A DNA stretch of 64,000 nt from NCBI RefSeq assembly GCF_001040845.1, contig NZ_CP011941.1, forward strand, positions 1,956,828-2,020,827. The letters run 5' to 3'. A program made the position numbers and the translations under genes. The notes beneath the pieces are model-generated. The model made no database searches. It saw only the letters and a program-made list of their open reading frames with translations, and was not told the DNA's origin. The DNA comes from Synechococcus sp. WH 8020 (GTDB lineage Bacteria > Cyanobacteriota > Cyanobacteriia > PCC-6307 > Cyanobiaceae). This document shows, piece after piece, positions 63,365 to 64,000 of this stretch (within the stretch, counting starts at the first letter, position 1; each line of letters starts with the position of its first letter).

Positions 63365-64000
63365 CCCAAGCCAGAGCATGGGGGCGTTAGCCCGCCCCAG
63401 CACGACTTCAGCCGGAACAGTCGTCAGAAATGCCACTGGAATCACCAAGGTGAAGAGCAAACGCAAGGGCGCTGGATAGGCTGCTACGGGATAGCGACCA
63501 GATGCCAACACAGCCCGCAAAACCTCAGTGGCATTCCAGGTTTTCACAAACCAAATGCTGGTCGCGGCAATTAAAAACCAGAGTGAATAGAGGATCAACC
63601 CAGCAGCGAAAAGCATCACCAACACCACCGCAATGCCGAGAGGTGTCAAAGCAGCACCAGCCTGATGCCCGCCCCAAATCACCAATAACAAGCCAAGAAC
63701 AATCTCCGGCAACCCTGCTGGTGAGATGGTCCGCAATGACAACCAGAACTGACTATCAATCGGCTTCAGCAGTACAAAATCAAGCGTTCCTTCACGCACA
63801 TGGGTCACGATCGAAGACAGGTTGGGGCGTAACCAGGTGCTGGCCACCCCATCGAGAACCGTATAAAAACCCTGAACAATCAAGGCTTCGTGCCAGCTCC
63901 ACCCACCCAACTCACGGCCTGGTCCAAAAAAGAGAGAGAGCATGAACAGGCTGCCTAGCAAGCTCAAGCCAACCGCAATCAACTCAATCACAACATTGAA
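63281..64000 (-). CDS. ABC-2 family transporter permease, partial
   Basis: The frame runs off the right edge of the window, so the 5' end is not seen; the visible part is 239 residues. Six hydrophobic segments and the pattern VREGTLDFVLLKPIDSQFW match the ABC-2 permease family (PF06182). Such proteins are part of an exporter, with the ATPase and a second permease usually nearby, probably to the right of the window. The 3' end overlaps the MscS gene. Confidence 0.85.
   Translation of the reverse strand, partial: FNVVIELIAVGLSLLGSLFMLSLFFGPGRELGGWSWHEALIVQGFYTVLDGVASTWLRPNLSSIVTHVREGTLDFVLLKPIDSQFWLSLRTISPAGLPEIVLGLLLVIWGGHQAGAALTPLGIAVVLVMLFAAGLILYSLWFLIAATSIWFVKTWNATEVLRAVLASGRYPVAAYPAPLRLLFTLVIPVAFLTTVPAEVVLGRANAPMLWLGLGLAVGFFVAARQFWLYALRYYTSASS

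Overview
The window reads as a chromosomal segment of a marine picocyanobacterium, most likely Synechococcus subcluster 5.1. The evidence is the rplI-dnaB-mnmG order, a chorismate lyase of the cyanobacterial type (plastoquinone synthesis), a canonical/degenerate flavodiiron pair, DesC-type acyl desaturases, biosynthetic arginine decarboxylase, very short intergenic gaps and many four-base ATGA overlaps. No rRNA, tRNA, CRISPR array, insertion sequence or prophage was recognised. Assignment to a particular clade is inference only. LAYOUT: 0.2-2.1 kb carries the divergent core genes argJ and coaE. 2.3-9.3 kb is an accessory signalling block: a secreted cysteine-motif protein, a decayed second copy of the argJ/coaE junction, a Crp-type regulator divergent from a cyclic-nucleotide-binding protein, a CHASE2 class III cyclase coupled to that protein, a secreted FecR-domain protein with a barrel-like segment, and a second secreted protein sharing the N-terminal cysteine motif and preceded by a near-consensus CRP site. 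9.5-15.6 kb holds housekeeping genes (gatB, thiO, ndk, speA, a Coq4-like gene). 15.7-20.2 kb is an AT-rich RND efflux pump with its lipoprotein adaptor and no outer-membrane channel. 20.3-28.1 kb has alaS and, divergent from it, a tightly packed run of a membrane protein, an SNF2 helicase, a SWIM zinc-finger protein and a MEKHLA-domain protein. 28.1-33.5 kb has an unusual Nramp-like transporter, hsp20 with a strong terminator, and a complete dctPQM TRAP transporter behind palindromic leader elements. 33.5-39.4 kb is an oxygen/redox cluster: flv3-flv1, rubrerythrin behind a 14-bp-arm palindrome, remnants of an HxlR regulator and a CDGSH iron-sulfur gene, an FMN reductase and a pirin. 39.6-43.6 kb has two small unknown genes and gcvP/gcvH. 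43.6-47.7 kb has a methionine-gamma-lyase-like enzyme and two desaturase paralogues around an HTH-like protein. 47.7-59.3 kb is core (rplI, dnaB, mnmG, an M23 peptidase, chorismate lyase, sprT-like, ligA) with several small unknown genes, including two very short candidates. 59.3-64 kb has a small gene broken by an in-frame TGA, a TVP38-type membrane protein, a solute-binding-like lipoprotein overlapping an MscS channel, and an ABC-2 permease running off the right edge. HOW THE GENES MAY WORK TOGETHER: the 3.1-9.3 kb block holds everything needed for a local cAMP circuit (envelope sensor-cyclase, CRP-type effector, second cyclic-nucleotide reader, candidate CRP-regulated secreted protein), which is the best candidate here for an undescribed system. 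The redox cluster pairs oxygen photoreduction with peroxide defence and has repeated palindromic elements, although the adjacent regulator gene is only a fragment. The lipoprotein-MscS pair, with an inverted repeat able to cover the lipoprotein ribosome-binding site, is a second unusual unit.
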